DNA of 64,000 nucleotides, taken from the NCBI RefSeq assembly GCF_015209725.1, contig NZ_CP063656.1:434001-498000 (forward strand). The letters are read 5' to 3'. The DNA is from Lysobacter ciconiae. Its GTDB lineage: Bacteria; Pseudomonadota; Gammaproteobacteria; Xanthomonadales; Xanthomonadaceae. Below, one piece after another: positions 1 through 8,040 of this stretch. The notes beneath the pieces were generated by a model. The model saw nothing but the letters and a program-made list of their open reading frames with translations. It was not told the origin of the DNA and did no database searches. Both the position numbers and the translations under genes were made by a program. How positions within the stretch are numbered: position 1 is the stretch's first letter; each line of letters opens with the position of its first letter.

Positions 1-942
1 CACCGAGCCCGGCAGCCCGCTGGCGCTGAAGGTGTTTTCACCCCAGGTCTTGCCGTCCGAATAACCACCGCCCAGATAGAGCGTCGGCCAATGGCCCGAG
101 CGCGCAGTGCCGACGTCGGCTTCGGCCGATTCCACCTGCAGTTCCTTGGCCCGCAACGCCGGGTTGTTCTCCATCGCGGTCTGCACCCAGCCATCGGCGC
201 CGTCGGCGACCGGCAGCGCGGGCTGGAAGTCCTGCGGCAGTCCTTGCAGGTTGCGCACGGGAACACCGGTGATTTCGGTCAGCGCCTGGTAGGCGTCGGC
301 CACGGCATTGCGGGCGACGATCGTGTTGGCCCGCGCGCTGTCGAACTGGGCGCGCGCCTCATGCACGTCGGTGATCGGCGCCAGGCCGACCTCCAGCCGC
401 TTGGAGGCGAAGTCGAACTGCTTCTGCAGCGCCTGCTCGGCGGCTTCGGCGGCGGCCAGGGTTTCCAGCTGCACCAGCACGTTGAAGTAGGTGGCCGAGG
501 TGCGGGTGATCAGGCTCTTGCCCGCCGCGTCGAGCTGGAAATCGCTGGCGCGCGCCAGCGCCTTCTGGCTGTCGAGGATGGTGAAGCGGGCGCGGTCGAA
601 GATCATCTGGTCCACGTTGACGCCCAGGCGCCGGGTCGTGGTCTCGGTCTCGACGTTGCCGGTGAAGGTGATCGGTTGGCCGGTCACCGGGTCGAACTGG
701 TTCTGCGTGGCCGGCCCTTCGCTGCGGCTGCGGTTGTAGGACGCACTGCCGTTGATCTGCGGCAGCATCGCCGCCCGGGCCTGCACCGCGCCCTCGCGGG
801 TCGCCAGCCGTCCGGACTCGGCTGCGGCGAACTGCGGATCGCCGGCACGCGCCAGCTCATAGGTCTGGAGCAGGTCGGCCGCGCCGGCAGTGGCGGGCAG
901 GAGCGCAACGACGAGGGCGAGTACGAGTGGGCGGGTGATCAT
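1..942 (-). CDS. tolC: TolC family outer-membrane efflux protein (3' end outside window)
   Basis: Outer-membrane channel component of tripartite efflux and type I secretion systems. Read on the minus strand, the protein opens with a signal peptide (MITRPLVLALVVALLPATAGA) followed by LLQTYELARAGDPQF, the usual start of a mature TolC. Around residues 175-195 it has VGLAPITDVHEARAQFDSA, a hallmark helix of the family. The start ATG lies at 942 with AAGGA about seven bases upstream. It begins 15 bp after the methyltransferase gene and is probably cotranscribed with it. The C-terminal part lies beyond the window edge. TolC identity is firm; which pumps it serves is not shown, although an RND pump lies 1.5 kb away on the other strand. 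Confidence 0.93.
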   Translation of the reverse strand, partial: MITRPLVLALVVALLPATAGAADLLQTYELARAGDPQFAAAESGRLATREGAVQARAAMLPQINGSASYNRSRSEGPATQNQFDPVTGQPITFTGNVETETTTRRLGVNVDQMIFDRARFTILDSQKALARASDFQLDAAGKSLITRTSATYFNVLVQLETLAAAEAAEQALQKQFDFASKRLEVGLAPITDVHEARAQFDSARANTIVARNAVADAYQALTEITGVPVRNLQGLPQDFQPALPVADGADGWVQTAMENNPALRAKELQVESAEADVGTARSGHWPTLYLGGGYSDGKTWGENTFSASGLPGSV

Positions 943-957
943 GCGGGGTCCTTGCGC

Positions 958-1614
958 TCAGAATTCGAAGGCGGGTACGGGTGCCGCACCGGCGAGATAG
1001 GGAATGTCGGTCTCGAACAACGATTCAATGCGCGATCCGTTGACGTCCACGTGCACCAGCACGGTCTCCATGACCGGCGAGCGCCCGCGCACGATCAGCA
1101 TGCGTCCGCCGGGCTTGACCCATTCCAGGAACGCCATCGGGATCGTGTCCACCGCGCCGGTCACGCAGACCACATCGAACTGGCGGGCGGTGCGGTAGGA
1201 AAACGCATCCGCGTGGATGACCTCGACGTTGGCGATTGCGCGCGCCGTCAGGTTGGCGCGACCCAGCTCGGCCAGCTCTGCATGCTTCTCGATACTGACC
1301 ACGTCGCGCGCCAGGCGCGACATGCACGCGGTGAGGTAACCGCTGCCGGTGCCGACCTCCAGCACGTCCTCGTCGGGCTGCAGCAGCAGCGATTGCAGCA
1401 TGCGCCCCTGGATGACGGGCTTGAGCATCACCTGGCCCTGCGGCAGTGGCAGGTTGCTGTCGGTATAGGCCAGGTTGCGGTGTGGCGCCGGCACGAACGG
1501 CTCGCGCGGCATGGTCGCCAGTACGTCCAGGACCCGCGCATCCAGCACGTTCCAGGGGCGTACCTGCTGCTCGACCATCAAGTCCCTGGCCTCGGCGTAG
1601 TCAATCATGGTCAT
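958..1614 (-). CDS. pcm: Protein-L-isoaspartate O-methyltransferase family protein
   Basis: SAM-dependent methyltransferase that, in this family, methylates isoaspartyl residues of damaged cytoplasmic proteins to start their repair. The 218-residue length fits the family. The SAM-binding motif I, VLEVGTGSGY, is at residues 84-93, preceded by LPLPQGQVMLKP (about 55-66), which corresponds to the family substrate loop. A second in-frame ATG two codons downstream is an equally possible start. It lies directly upstream of tolC, 15 bp apart on the same strand. A TACAAT box 36-41 bp upstream is a candidate promoter. The fold and family are clear; true isoaspartyl specificity is inferred from the family only. 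Confidence 0.88.
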   Translation of the reverse strand: MTMIDYAEARDLMVEQQVRPWNVLDARVLDVLATMPREPFVPAPHRNLAYTDSNLPLPQGQVMLKPVIQGRMLQSLLLQPDEDVLEVGTGSGYLTACMSRLARDVVSIEKHAELAELGRANLTARAIANVEVIHADAFSYRTARQFDVVCVTGAVDTIPMAFLEWVKPGGRMLIVRGRSPVMETVLVHVDVNGSRIESLFETDIPYLAGAAPVPAFEF

Positions 1615-1649
1615 CGGGTCGAATCTCGGGCTATGCGTGTCAACCGCGT

Positions 1650-1677
1650 ATTGTACCGGCGACGTGCCACAGCATCA
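1650..1677 (-). promoter_or_regulatory. Candidate sigma-70 promoter of pcm-tolC
   Basis: On the minus strand a TACAAT -10 box (1655-1650) is preceded by a 16-base spacer and a weak TGATGC -35 box (1677-1672). It would start transcription about 30 bases before the pcm ATG. The -10 is good and the -35 matches only three consensus positions, so this is tentative. Confidence 0.35.
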
Positions 1678-1724
1678 CGTCAGCGGGGCCTGTGGCGGAG
1701 TGCCGGAAGTCACCGCGACCAAGG

Positions 1725-2447
1725 TCACGGCTGGCGCATGGACTGGTCCGGGCTGGCGTATGCACGCAGGAACACGTCCACCGCGGACGCCAGGTGGGCG
1801 GGAACCTCCGCGGCGGCCAGCCCTTCCAGTCCCAGCAGACGCCGCGCGTGCGGCTCGCCCTTCAGAAGGGCGAGCAACTGCCCGGCCGCCCGCGCCAGCT
1901 CGGCGGCGTTTTCGGGATCCAGACGCAACTCGCCCAACTCGGCGCGACGCTTCAGCAGCGCCGCCAGCTCCTGGTGGATGCGGGCGGGGCCTGCCTCCCA
2001 GAACGTGCGGACCACCGGCGAGTCGGCCAGCTGCGGCGCCGACAGCATGCGCAGCGCGCCGATCGCCTCCTCGCTGCTGGCCATGGCGTGGAAGGCGCGG
2101 GCGATCTCCAGCAGGTGCTCACGCAGCGGCGCTCCGGACGCGCGGTCGAACAGCGCATGCGGCAGTTGCAGCTCGCAGTACGAGCCCACGGCGGCGGCGA
2201 ACAGGTTTTCCTTGTCGCCGAAGTGGCTGTAGACGGTCAGCTTGGAGACGCTGGCGGCCGCCGCGATCTGGTCCATGCTCACGCCGTCAAAACCGTGCTG
2301 CAGGAACAGTAGCCGTGCCGATTCCAGGATCGCCGCGCGCTTGGCCGGATCCTTGGGGCGTCCGGGACCCGCCGGGCCCGACGAGGCCGGGCGGCCTGGC
2401 GGGGTGGATCCCGAACCGTGATCGCCGCGGAGGTGCGAATCGCTCAT
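1725..2447 (-). CDS. TetR/AcrR family transcriptional regulator
   Basis: One-component DNA-binding repressor of the TetR family, 240 residues. After a flexible Gly/Pro-rich N-terminus of about 30 residues comes the helix-turn-helix domain (about 35-80): KRAAILESARLLFLQHGF, then VSMDQIAAAASVSKLTVYSHF, the classic TetR recognition region. The remainder is a helical ligand and dimerisation domain. I start at ATG 2447; a GTG directly before it is also in frame. The gene is divergent from the RND adaptor and permease genes with under 80 bp between starts. This is the standard layout of a local repressor controlling its own efflux pump, so regulation of that pump is a reasonable inference. The inducer is unknown. 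Confidence 0.92.
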   Translation of the reverse strand: MSDSHLRGDHGSGSTPPGRPASSGPAGPGRPKDPAKRAAILESARLLFLQHGFDGVSMDQIAAAASVSKLTVYSHFGDKENLFAAAVGSYCELQLPHALFDRASGAPLREHLLEIARAFHAMASSEEAIGALRMLSAPQLADSPVVRTFWEAGPARIHQELAALLKRRAELGELRLDPENAAELARAAGQLLALLKGEPHARRLLGLEGLAAAEVPAHLASAVDVFLRAYASPDQSMRQP

Positions 2448-2526
2448 CACCCAATACTAGACCGGGGAGTTTTATATTTATACAGTGCCTGCCACTCCAA
2501 GCGCTCAACCCGGGAATCGATCCGAC
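2448..2526. promoter_or_regulatory. Divergent promoter/operator region between tetR and the RND operon
   Basis: The only AT-rich tract in this neighbourhood (TTTTATATTTATACAG, 2470-2485) lies in the 79-bp gap between the regulator and the pump genes. On the plus strand TATACA (2479-2484) can serve as a -10 box, with a poor -35 (CTAGAC) 16 bases upstream. TATATTTATA is a partial inverted repeat and could form part of the TetR operator. Location and base composition support a control region; the exact operator is not resolved. Confidence 0.5.
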
Positions 2527-3648
2527 ATGTGCAGCCGTAGCCGAACCGGTCGCTCCGCCTCTTTGTTGGGCAATCTCACTGCCGCGCTGCTGGTGCTGCT
2601 GGTGGCCGCCTGCACTGGAAGCGATCCCGAGCCCCAGGAAAAGCCTCCCGTGCTGGTCGTGCTGCCCGGTGCCGGCGCGGCGACGGAAATGTCGCTGACC
2701 GGGGAGATCCGCGCGCGCGAGGAGAGTCCGCTGTCCTTCCGGATCGGCGGCAACATGCTCGAGCGGCGGGTCGAGGTCGGTGACCACGTCAGCGAGGGCG
2801 ACGTGCTGGCGACGCTGGATCCCGACGACCAGCAGGCCCAAGCGAGTGCCGCGCGGGCCAAACTGGCTGCGCTCGAGGCAGACCTCAAAAGGGCGCGCGC
2901 CGACCAGGCCCGCTACGCGCAACTGGTCAAGGACCAGTTGATCAGCCGATCCAACATGGATGCGCAGACTGCCGCCGCCGAAGCGGCGCAGGGGCAGGTC
3001 AATGCGGCCCGCGCCGAGCTGCGCATGGCCAGCAACCAGGCCGGTTACAGCAAGCTGGTCTCGCCGGCGGACGGTGTGATCGCCAGCCGCCAGGCCGAGG
3101 CCGGGCAGGTGGTGGCCGCCGGGCAGCCGGTCTTCACGCTGGCTGCGGACGGCGCGCGCGAGATCGTCTTTGCCGTGGCCGAGAACGCCAAGGAGGAGGT
3201 CCAGCCCGGCAAGGCGGTGCAGGTCGAGGTCTGGTCGCAGCCGGGCAAGCGCTGGCCCGGCACCGTGCGCGAAGTGTCGCCGTCGGCCGATCCCGCGTCG
3301 CGGACCTTCGCCGCCAGGGCCACCGTGGACGCACCCGAAGGTGCGCTGCAACTGGGCCAGAGCGCGCGGGTCATCATCCCCACCAATGCCGCGGGCGGCG
3401 CGACGTTCAGCGTCCCGCTCACCGCGTTGCAGCGCCAGGGCGATGGCGTGGCGGTGTTCGTGGTCGACCGCGCCAGTTCCACCCTGAAGCTCCAGCCGGT
3501 GTCCATCGGTGCGTATGGCAACGACAGCGTGCCCGTGCTCGATGGCCTGGCCAAGGATGACTGGGTGGTCGCCGCCGGCGGCCATCTGTTGCGCGAGGGT
3601 CAGGAGGTGGCGCCGGTGGACCGCGACAACCTGCCGCTGGGCAACTGA
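2527..3648 (+). CDS. RND efflux periplasmic adaptor (membrane fusion lipoprotein)
   Basis: Membrane-fusion subunit linking an inner-membrane RND pump to an outer-membrane channel such as TolC. Starting at ATG 2527 gives 373 residues. A lipoprotein signal ends LLVLLVAAC with the lipidated Cys at residue 29, so the adaptor should be anchored in the inner-membrane outer leaflet. Then come the barrel-sandwich half (SFRIGGNMLERRVEVGDHV), a helical hairpin (about 90-155), the second lipoyl half (YSKLVSPADGVIASRQAEAG) and beta-barrel segments. A GTG 42 bases upstream is in frame but would bury the lipoprotein signal. The permease gene follows after 5 bp. Substrates cannot be told from sequence. Confidence 0.93.
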   Translation: MCSRSRTGRSASLLGNLTAALLVLLVAACTGSDPEPQEKPPVLVVLPGAGAATEMSLTGEIRAREESPLSFRIGGNMLERRVEVGDHVSEGDVLATLDPDDQQAQASAARAKLAALEADLKRARADQARYAQLVKDQLISRSNMDAQTAAAEAAQGQVNAARAELRMASNQAGYSKLVSPADGVIASRQAEAGQVVAAGQPVFTLAADGAREIVFAVAENAKEEVQPGKAVQVEVWSQPGKRWPGTVREVSPSADPASRTFAARATVDAPEGALQLGQSARVIIPTNAAGGATFSVPLTALQRQGDGVAVFVVDRASSTLKLQPVSIGAYGNDSVPVLDGLAKDDWVVAAGGHLLREGQEVAPVDRDNLPLGN

Positions 3649-3653
3649 CCGTG

Positions 3654-6600
3654 ATGCGGTTCAATCTTTCCGCGTGGGCCCTGCGCCATCGCAGCCTGGT
3701 CGTCTACATGATGCTGGTTGTGGCGATCGCCGGCACGTTCTCCTACCTCAAGCTGGGCCGCAGCGAGGATCCGGCGTTCACCTTCAAGGTCATGGTGATC
3801 CACACCGTGTGGCCGGGCGCGACCGCCGAGCAGGTCGGCCGGCAGGTGACGGAGCGCATCGAGCGCAAGCTGATGGAGACCGGCGAGTACGAGTTCATCC
3901 GCTCCTACTCGCGCGCCGGCGAGTCGCAGGTGATCTTCGCCGCGCGCGACTCCATGCGGTCCTCGCAGGTGCCCGAGCTGTTCTACCAGGTGCGCAAGAA
4001 GATCGGCGACCTGCGCCCGGAGCTGCCGGCCGATATCGTCGGTCCGTTCTTCAATGACGAGTTCGGCGACACCTTCGGCAACATCTATGCGCTGACCGGC
4101 GCCGGCTTCGACTACGCCGTGATGAAGGACTACGCCGACCGCATCCAGCTGGCCCTGCAGAAGGTGCCCGACGTCGGCAAGATCGAGCTGTTCGGGGTCC
4201 AGGACGAGAAGGTCTGGATCGAGCTTTCCAACACCAAGCTGGCCACGCTGGGCGTTTCGGCGGCGGCGGTGCAGGATGCGCTGCAGCAGCAGAACGCCGT
4301 CGTCCCCGGTGGGTTCTTCGAGACCGCCAGCAGCCGCGTGCCGGTGCGGGTCAGCGGCCAGTTCGAGTCGGTCGAGCAGATCCGCCAGTTCCCGATCCGG
4401 GTCGGCGACCGCACCTTCCAGCTCGGCGACGTGGCCACGGTGGAGCGCGGCTTCTCCGATCCGGCCCAGCCGGGCATGCGCTTCATGGGTCAGGACGCGA
4501 TCGGCATCGGCGTGGCGATGCGCGATGGCGGCGACATCCTGGCGCTCGGCAAGACCCTGGAAAGCGAGTTCGAGCAACTGCAGAAAACCCTGCCGGTGGG
4601 CATGGCGCTGCACAAGGTGTCCGACCAGCCGGCGGCGGTGAAGGAGTCGGTCGGCGAGTTCGTCCGCGTCCTGGCCGAGGCGGTCGGCATCGTGCTGCTG
4701 GTGAGCTTCCTGTCGCTGGGCTTCCGCACCGGTCTGGTGGTCGCCTTGTCGATCCCGCTGGTGCTGGCGATGACCTTCACGGTGATGGAGATCTTCGGCG
4801 TCGGCCTGCACAAGATCTCGCTGGGCGCGCTGGTGCTGGCACTCGGGCTGATGGTCGATGACGCGATCATTGCGGTGGAGATGATGGCGATCAAGATGGA
4901 GCAGGGCTTCGATCGCCTCAAGGCGGCGGCGTTTGCGTGGGAGTCGACCGCGTTCCCGATGTTGACCGGCACCTTCATCACCGCGGCCGGCTTCCTGCCG
5001 ATCGCGACGGCGGCGTCGAGCACCGGCGAATACACGCGCTCGCTGTTCGAGGTGGTGACCATCGCGCTGCTGGTGTCGTGGGTCGCGGCGGTGGTGTTCG
5101 TGCCCTTCCTGGGCGACAAGCTGCTGCCGCACATCGAGCGCGGCGCGCATGGCCATCCGGCCCCGCCGAAACCCGGTTCGCTGGCCGCGCGCTGGCAGGC
5201 CCGGCGCCAGGCCTGGGCGGACCGGCATCCGGCCTTCGCCGACGTGATTGCGCCGCTGCCGCAGGACGTCGGGCAACCGCACGATCCGTATGCGACGCGC
5301 TTCTACCAGCGTTTCCGCAGCTGGGTGGTGTGGTGCGTGCGCCATCGCTGGTTGGTGATCGTGCTCACCATCGCCGCGTTCGTGCTGTCGCTGCTGATGT
5401 TCCGCTTCGTGCCGCAGCAGTTCTTCCCCGAGTCGGTGCGCCCCGAGCTGATGGTCGACATGGAGCTGGCCGAGGGCAGTTCGCTGCGCGCGACCCGCGC
5501 CCAGGCCGAGCGGCTGGAAGCGCTGCTGGCCGAGCGCGACGACCTGACCAACTACACCGCCTACATCGGTACCGGCTCGCCGCGTTTCTACCTGCCGCTG
5601 GACCAGCAATTGCCGTCGGCCAACTTCGCCCAGTTCGTGCTGATGCCCGAGAGCCTGGAGGCGCGCGAGGCGCTGCGCAGCTGGATGATCGACGAGGTCG
5701 TGCCGCTGTTCCCCGACCTGCAGCTGCGCGTGACCCGGCTGGAGAACGGCCCACCGGTCGGCTATCCGGTGCAGTTCCGCGTCTCCGGCGAGCACATCGA
5801 CCAGGTGCGCCGGATCGCCTACGCCGTGCGCGAGGAGATCCGCAACAACCCGCACGTGGCCAACGTCAACCTGGACTGGGACGAGCCGGGCAAGGTCGTG
5901 CGCCTGCAGGTCGACCAGGCACGGGCGCGCGCGCTGGGCATCACCTCGGCGCAGCTGTCACAGGTGCTCAGCGGCTCGCTGTCGGGCATCCAGGTCAGCA
6001 CCTACCGCGAGGGCAACCAGCTGATCGGGATGGTCCTGCGCGGCGGGGAGGAGGAGCCGATCGCGCTGGATCAACTCTCCACGTTGATGGTGCCGACCGC
6101 CAGCGGCCAGAGCGTGCCGCTGGCCCAGGTCGCCACGCTGGAGTACGGCTTCGAGGAAGGCATCATCTGGCACCGCGACCGCAAGCCGACCATGACCGTG
6201 CGCGCCGACATCTACGACGGCACCCAGCCGGCGTCGGTGATGGGGCAGATCTCGCCGACCCTGGACGGGATCCGCGACGAACTGCCGTACGGCTACTCGG
6301 TGGACGTGGGCGGCAGCGTGGAGGACTCGGCCCGCGGTCAGGACTCGATCGCCGCCGGCGTGCCGCTGTTCCTGTTCGTCGTGTTCACGCTGCTGATGGT
6401 GCAGCTGCGCAGCTTCTCGCGCAGTTTCATGGTCCTGCTGACCGCGCCGCTGGGGATGATCGGCGTCACCCTGTTCCTGCTGGTGTTCCGGGTGCCATTC
6501 GGCTTCGTGGCGATGCTGGGCACCATCGCCCTGTCCGGCATGATCATGCGTAACGCGGTGATCCTGGTTGACCAGATCGAGCAGGACCGGCGCGACGGCC

Positions 6601-6845
6601 ACGAGACCTGGGATGCGATTGTCGAGGCGACGGTGCGCCGCTTCCGGCCGATCGTGCTGACCGCGCTGGCCGCGATCCTGGCGATGATCCCGCTCTCGCG
6701 CAGTGCCTTCTTCGGCCCGATGGCGGTGGCGATCATGGGTGGACTGCTGGTGGCCACCGTGCTGACACTGCTGTTCCTGCCCGCGCTGTATGCGGCCTGG
6801 TTCCGGGTCAAGGTGCCCGAGTCCGGCTCGCCTCGCACAGCGTAG
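3654..6845 (+). CDS. RND family efflux transporter permease
   Basis: Proton-driven inner-membrane pump of the AcrB/MexB-like RND superfamily, 1063 residues, close to the family size of about 1040. The first membrane helix begins near residue 12. The TM4 relay motif GLMVDDAIIAVEMM (about 402-415) keeps both aspartates needed for proton coupling. The second half repeats the layout, with TM7 near WLVIVLTIAAFVLSLLMF and TM10-12 near the C-terminus. GTG 3651 directly precedes ATG 3654 and could also be used. It forms a two-gene operon with the adaptor and no dedicated outer-membrane factor, so it would need TolC or a similar channel supplied from elsewhere. Substrate is unknown. Confidence 0.95.
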   Translation: MRFNLSAWALRHRSLVVYMMLVVAIAGTFSYLKLGRSEDPAFTFKVMVIHTVWPGATAEQVGRQVTERIERKLMETGEYEFIRSYSRAGESQVIFAARDSMRSSQVPELFYQVRKKIGDLRPELPADIVGPFFNDEFGDTFGNIYALTGAGFDYAVMKDYADRIQLALQKVPDVGKIELFGVQDEKVWIELSNTKLATLGVSAAAVQDALQQQNAVVPGGFFETASSRVPVRVSGQFESVEQIRQFPIRVGDRTFQLGDVATVERGFSDPAQPGMRFMGQDAIGIGVAMRDGGDILALGKTLESEFEQLQKTLPVGMALHKVSDQPAAVKESVGEFVRVLAEAVGIVLLVSFLSLGFRTGLVVALSIPLVLAMTFTVMEIFGVGLHKISLGALVLALGLMVDDAIIAVEMMAIKMEQGFDRLKAAAFAWESTAFPMLTGTFITAAGFLPIATAASSTGEYTRSLFEVVTIALLVSWVAAVVFVPFLGDKLLPHIERGAHGHPAPPKPGSLAARWQARRQAWADRHPAFADVIAPLPQDVGQPHDPYATRFYQRFRSWVVWCVRHRWLVIVLTIAAFVLSLLMFRFVPQQFFPESVRPELMVDMELAEGSSLRATRAQAERLEALLAERDDLTNYTAYIGTGSPRFYLPLDQQLPSANFAQFVLMPESLEAREALRSWMIDEVVPLFPDLQLRVTRLENGPPVGYPVQFRVSGEHIDQVRRIAYAVREEIRNNPHVANVNLDWDEPGKVVRLQVDQARARALGITSAQLSQVLSGSLSGIQVSTYREGNQLIGMVLRGGEEEPIALDQLSTLMVPTASGQSVPLAQVATLEYGFEEGIIWHRDRKPTMTVRADIYDGTQPASVMGQISPTLDGIRDELPYGYSVDVGGSVEDSARGQDSIAAGVPLFLFVVFTLLMVQLRSFSRSFMVLLTAPLGMIGVTLFLLVFRVPFGFVAMLGTIALSGMIMRNAVILVDQIEQDRRDGHETWDAIVEATVRRFRPIVLTALAAILAMIPLSRSAFFGPMAVAIMGGLLVATVLTLLFLPALYAAWFRVKVPESGSPRTA

Positions 6846-6861
6846 CGGGCGCTACCCAACG

Positions 6862-6882
6862 CGCAGGCCGCCGTGGCCTGCG
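6862..6882 (+). terminator. Hairpin after the RND permease gene, no U-tract
   Basis: CGCAGGCC (6862-6869) pairs perfectly with GGCCTGCG (6875-6882) around a five-base loop, 17 bp after the permease stop codon. There is no T-run after it, so it is a weak candidate for termination or 3'-end protection of the pump mRNA. Confidence 0.35.
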
Positions 6883-6968
6883 TCGGCAATGCACGCCGTT
6901 TCAATCAGCATGGCCGCGCGAGTACGCAACTGGCGCGCTCGACACTCTCTGAACCAAAGGGCCGTGTG

Positions 6969-7913
6969 ATGCTTGGTGAACGGCTGCCTCCTGCCCGCGT
7001 TTCCGTCCTTGCGGCCGGCGCGCGCCAGCAGCCGCGCCCATGGATCCAGTTCGATCCGGAGCAGATCGAACGCTCGTATAACAGGTCGCCCTTCCTGGTG
7101 AAACACCGCCTGGCAGAACGGCCGCAGTTCATGCTGCCATCGCTGTTCGCGCTCTGCCGGCGGATGCCCACACCAGCGGTCAAGGTGCGTATCGGCAAGA
7201 TACCCGGCGACGCGGATTTTGACTCTTCGCTCCATCGCTACAACCACGGGCTCACCCTGGAAGATGCGGTCGAGCACTTCGAGGAGCGGGAGGCCTACAT
7301 CGTTGTCTACAACCCGGAGCGTGATGCGGAATACCGCCCGGTGATCGAAGGCTTGCTAGGCGAGATCATCGTGGGTATCGAACGGCTCGATCCCAGGCCG
7401 ACCTGGTACTCCACGTACTTCTTCATATCGGCCCGACACGCCGTGACGCCGTACCACATGGATCGCGAGATGAATTTCCTGCTGCAGATCCGCGGCCACA
7501 AGACCGTCAGGCTCTGGGACCCTGCCGATGCAACGATCATGACGCAAGCCCAGAAAGACCGCCTGCTCAGCGCGGAAGGGGAGGCGAGGCCAGCGTATCT
7601 GCCTTCGTTTGCCACCAAGGCAAAAGTGTTCGAACTCGAGCCAGGCCTCGGTGTGCACCATCCGTTCATTGCGCCCCATCTGGTGACCACCGGACCAGAG
7701 CTGTCCATCTCCCTGGCCATCACGTTTCGGACCGCGCGGTCGGACGTCTGGGCGGATGCACACCGTTTCAATCACCGCATGCGGCGCCTTGGTCTGCACC
7801 CGCGGGCGGTTGAGAGCAATCCCGCCGTCGACGCCACCAAGGCCGCATGCCTGCGTGGCTTGCGCGGGATGCGCAACGCGGTGCGCGGTGGGACGGAACG
7901 GGAGGGGGCGTAG
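6969..7913 (+). CDS. JmjC/cupin-like domain protein (putative Fe(II)/2-oxoglutarate oxygenase)
   Basis: Unassigned protein of 314 residues from ATG 6969. An in-frame GTG at 6873 lies inside a hairpin and is less likely. The centre resembles proteobacterial JmjC/cupin_8 proteins: VTPYHMDREMNFLLQIRGHKTVRLW (split here; His163 and Asp165 form an HxD pair) and later GVHHPFIAPHLV (His230, 231 and 237) supply an HxD...H facial triad. SISLAITFRT matches the closing strand of this group. Known JmjC proteins hydroxylate protein or small-molecule substrates using iron and 2-oxoglutarate; the substrate here is not predictable. It stands alone between the efflux operon and nadE on the same strand. Confidence 0.7.
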   Translation: MLGERLPPARVSVLAAGARQQPRPWIQFDPEQIERSYNRSPFLVKHRLAERPQFMLPSLFALCRRMPTPAVKVRIGKIPGDADFDSSLHRYNHGLTLEDAVEHFEEREAYIVVYNPERDAEYRPVIEGLLGEIIVGIERLDPRPTWYSTYFFISARHAVTPYHMDREMNFLLQIRGHKTVRLWDPADATIMTQAQKDRLLSAEGEARPAYLPSFATKAKVFELEPGLGVHHPFIAPHLVTTGPELSISLAITFRTARSDVWADAHRFNHRMRRLGLHPRAVESNPAVDATKAACLRGLRGMRNAVRGGTEREGA

Positions 7914-8040
7914 ACCACGGGAGACGCCTGAAGGTTGTGGCGGTCGCGGCGCGTGTAGCCACGCCATCCCGCGTTTCGGGTCACGGTGCCGGAGTCTGGG
8001 ACAATGCAACGCTGACCGACCCCTCTGACGGACGAATCCC

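Noticed and set aside
91..2232. 713-residue plus-strand reading frame over tolC, pcm and tetR
   Set aside because: It runs antisense through three recognisable genes and its translation is Arg/Gly/His-rich without any domain, a normal effect of high GC.
3600..5855. 751-residue minus-strand reading frame inside the RND permease
   Set aside because: Antisense shadow; the plus strand codes for a full RND pump.
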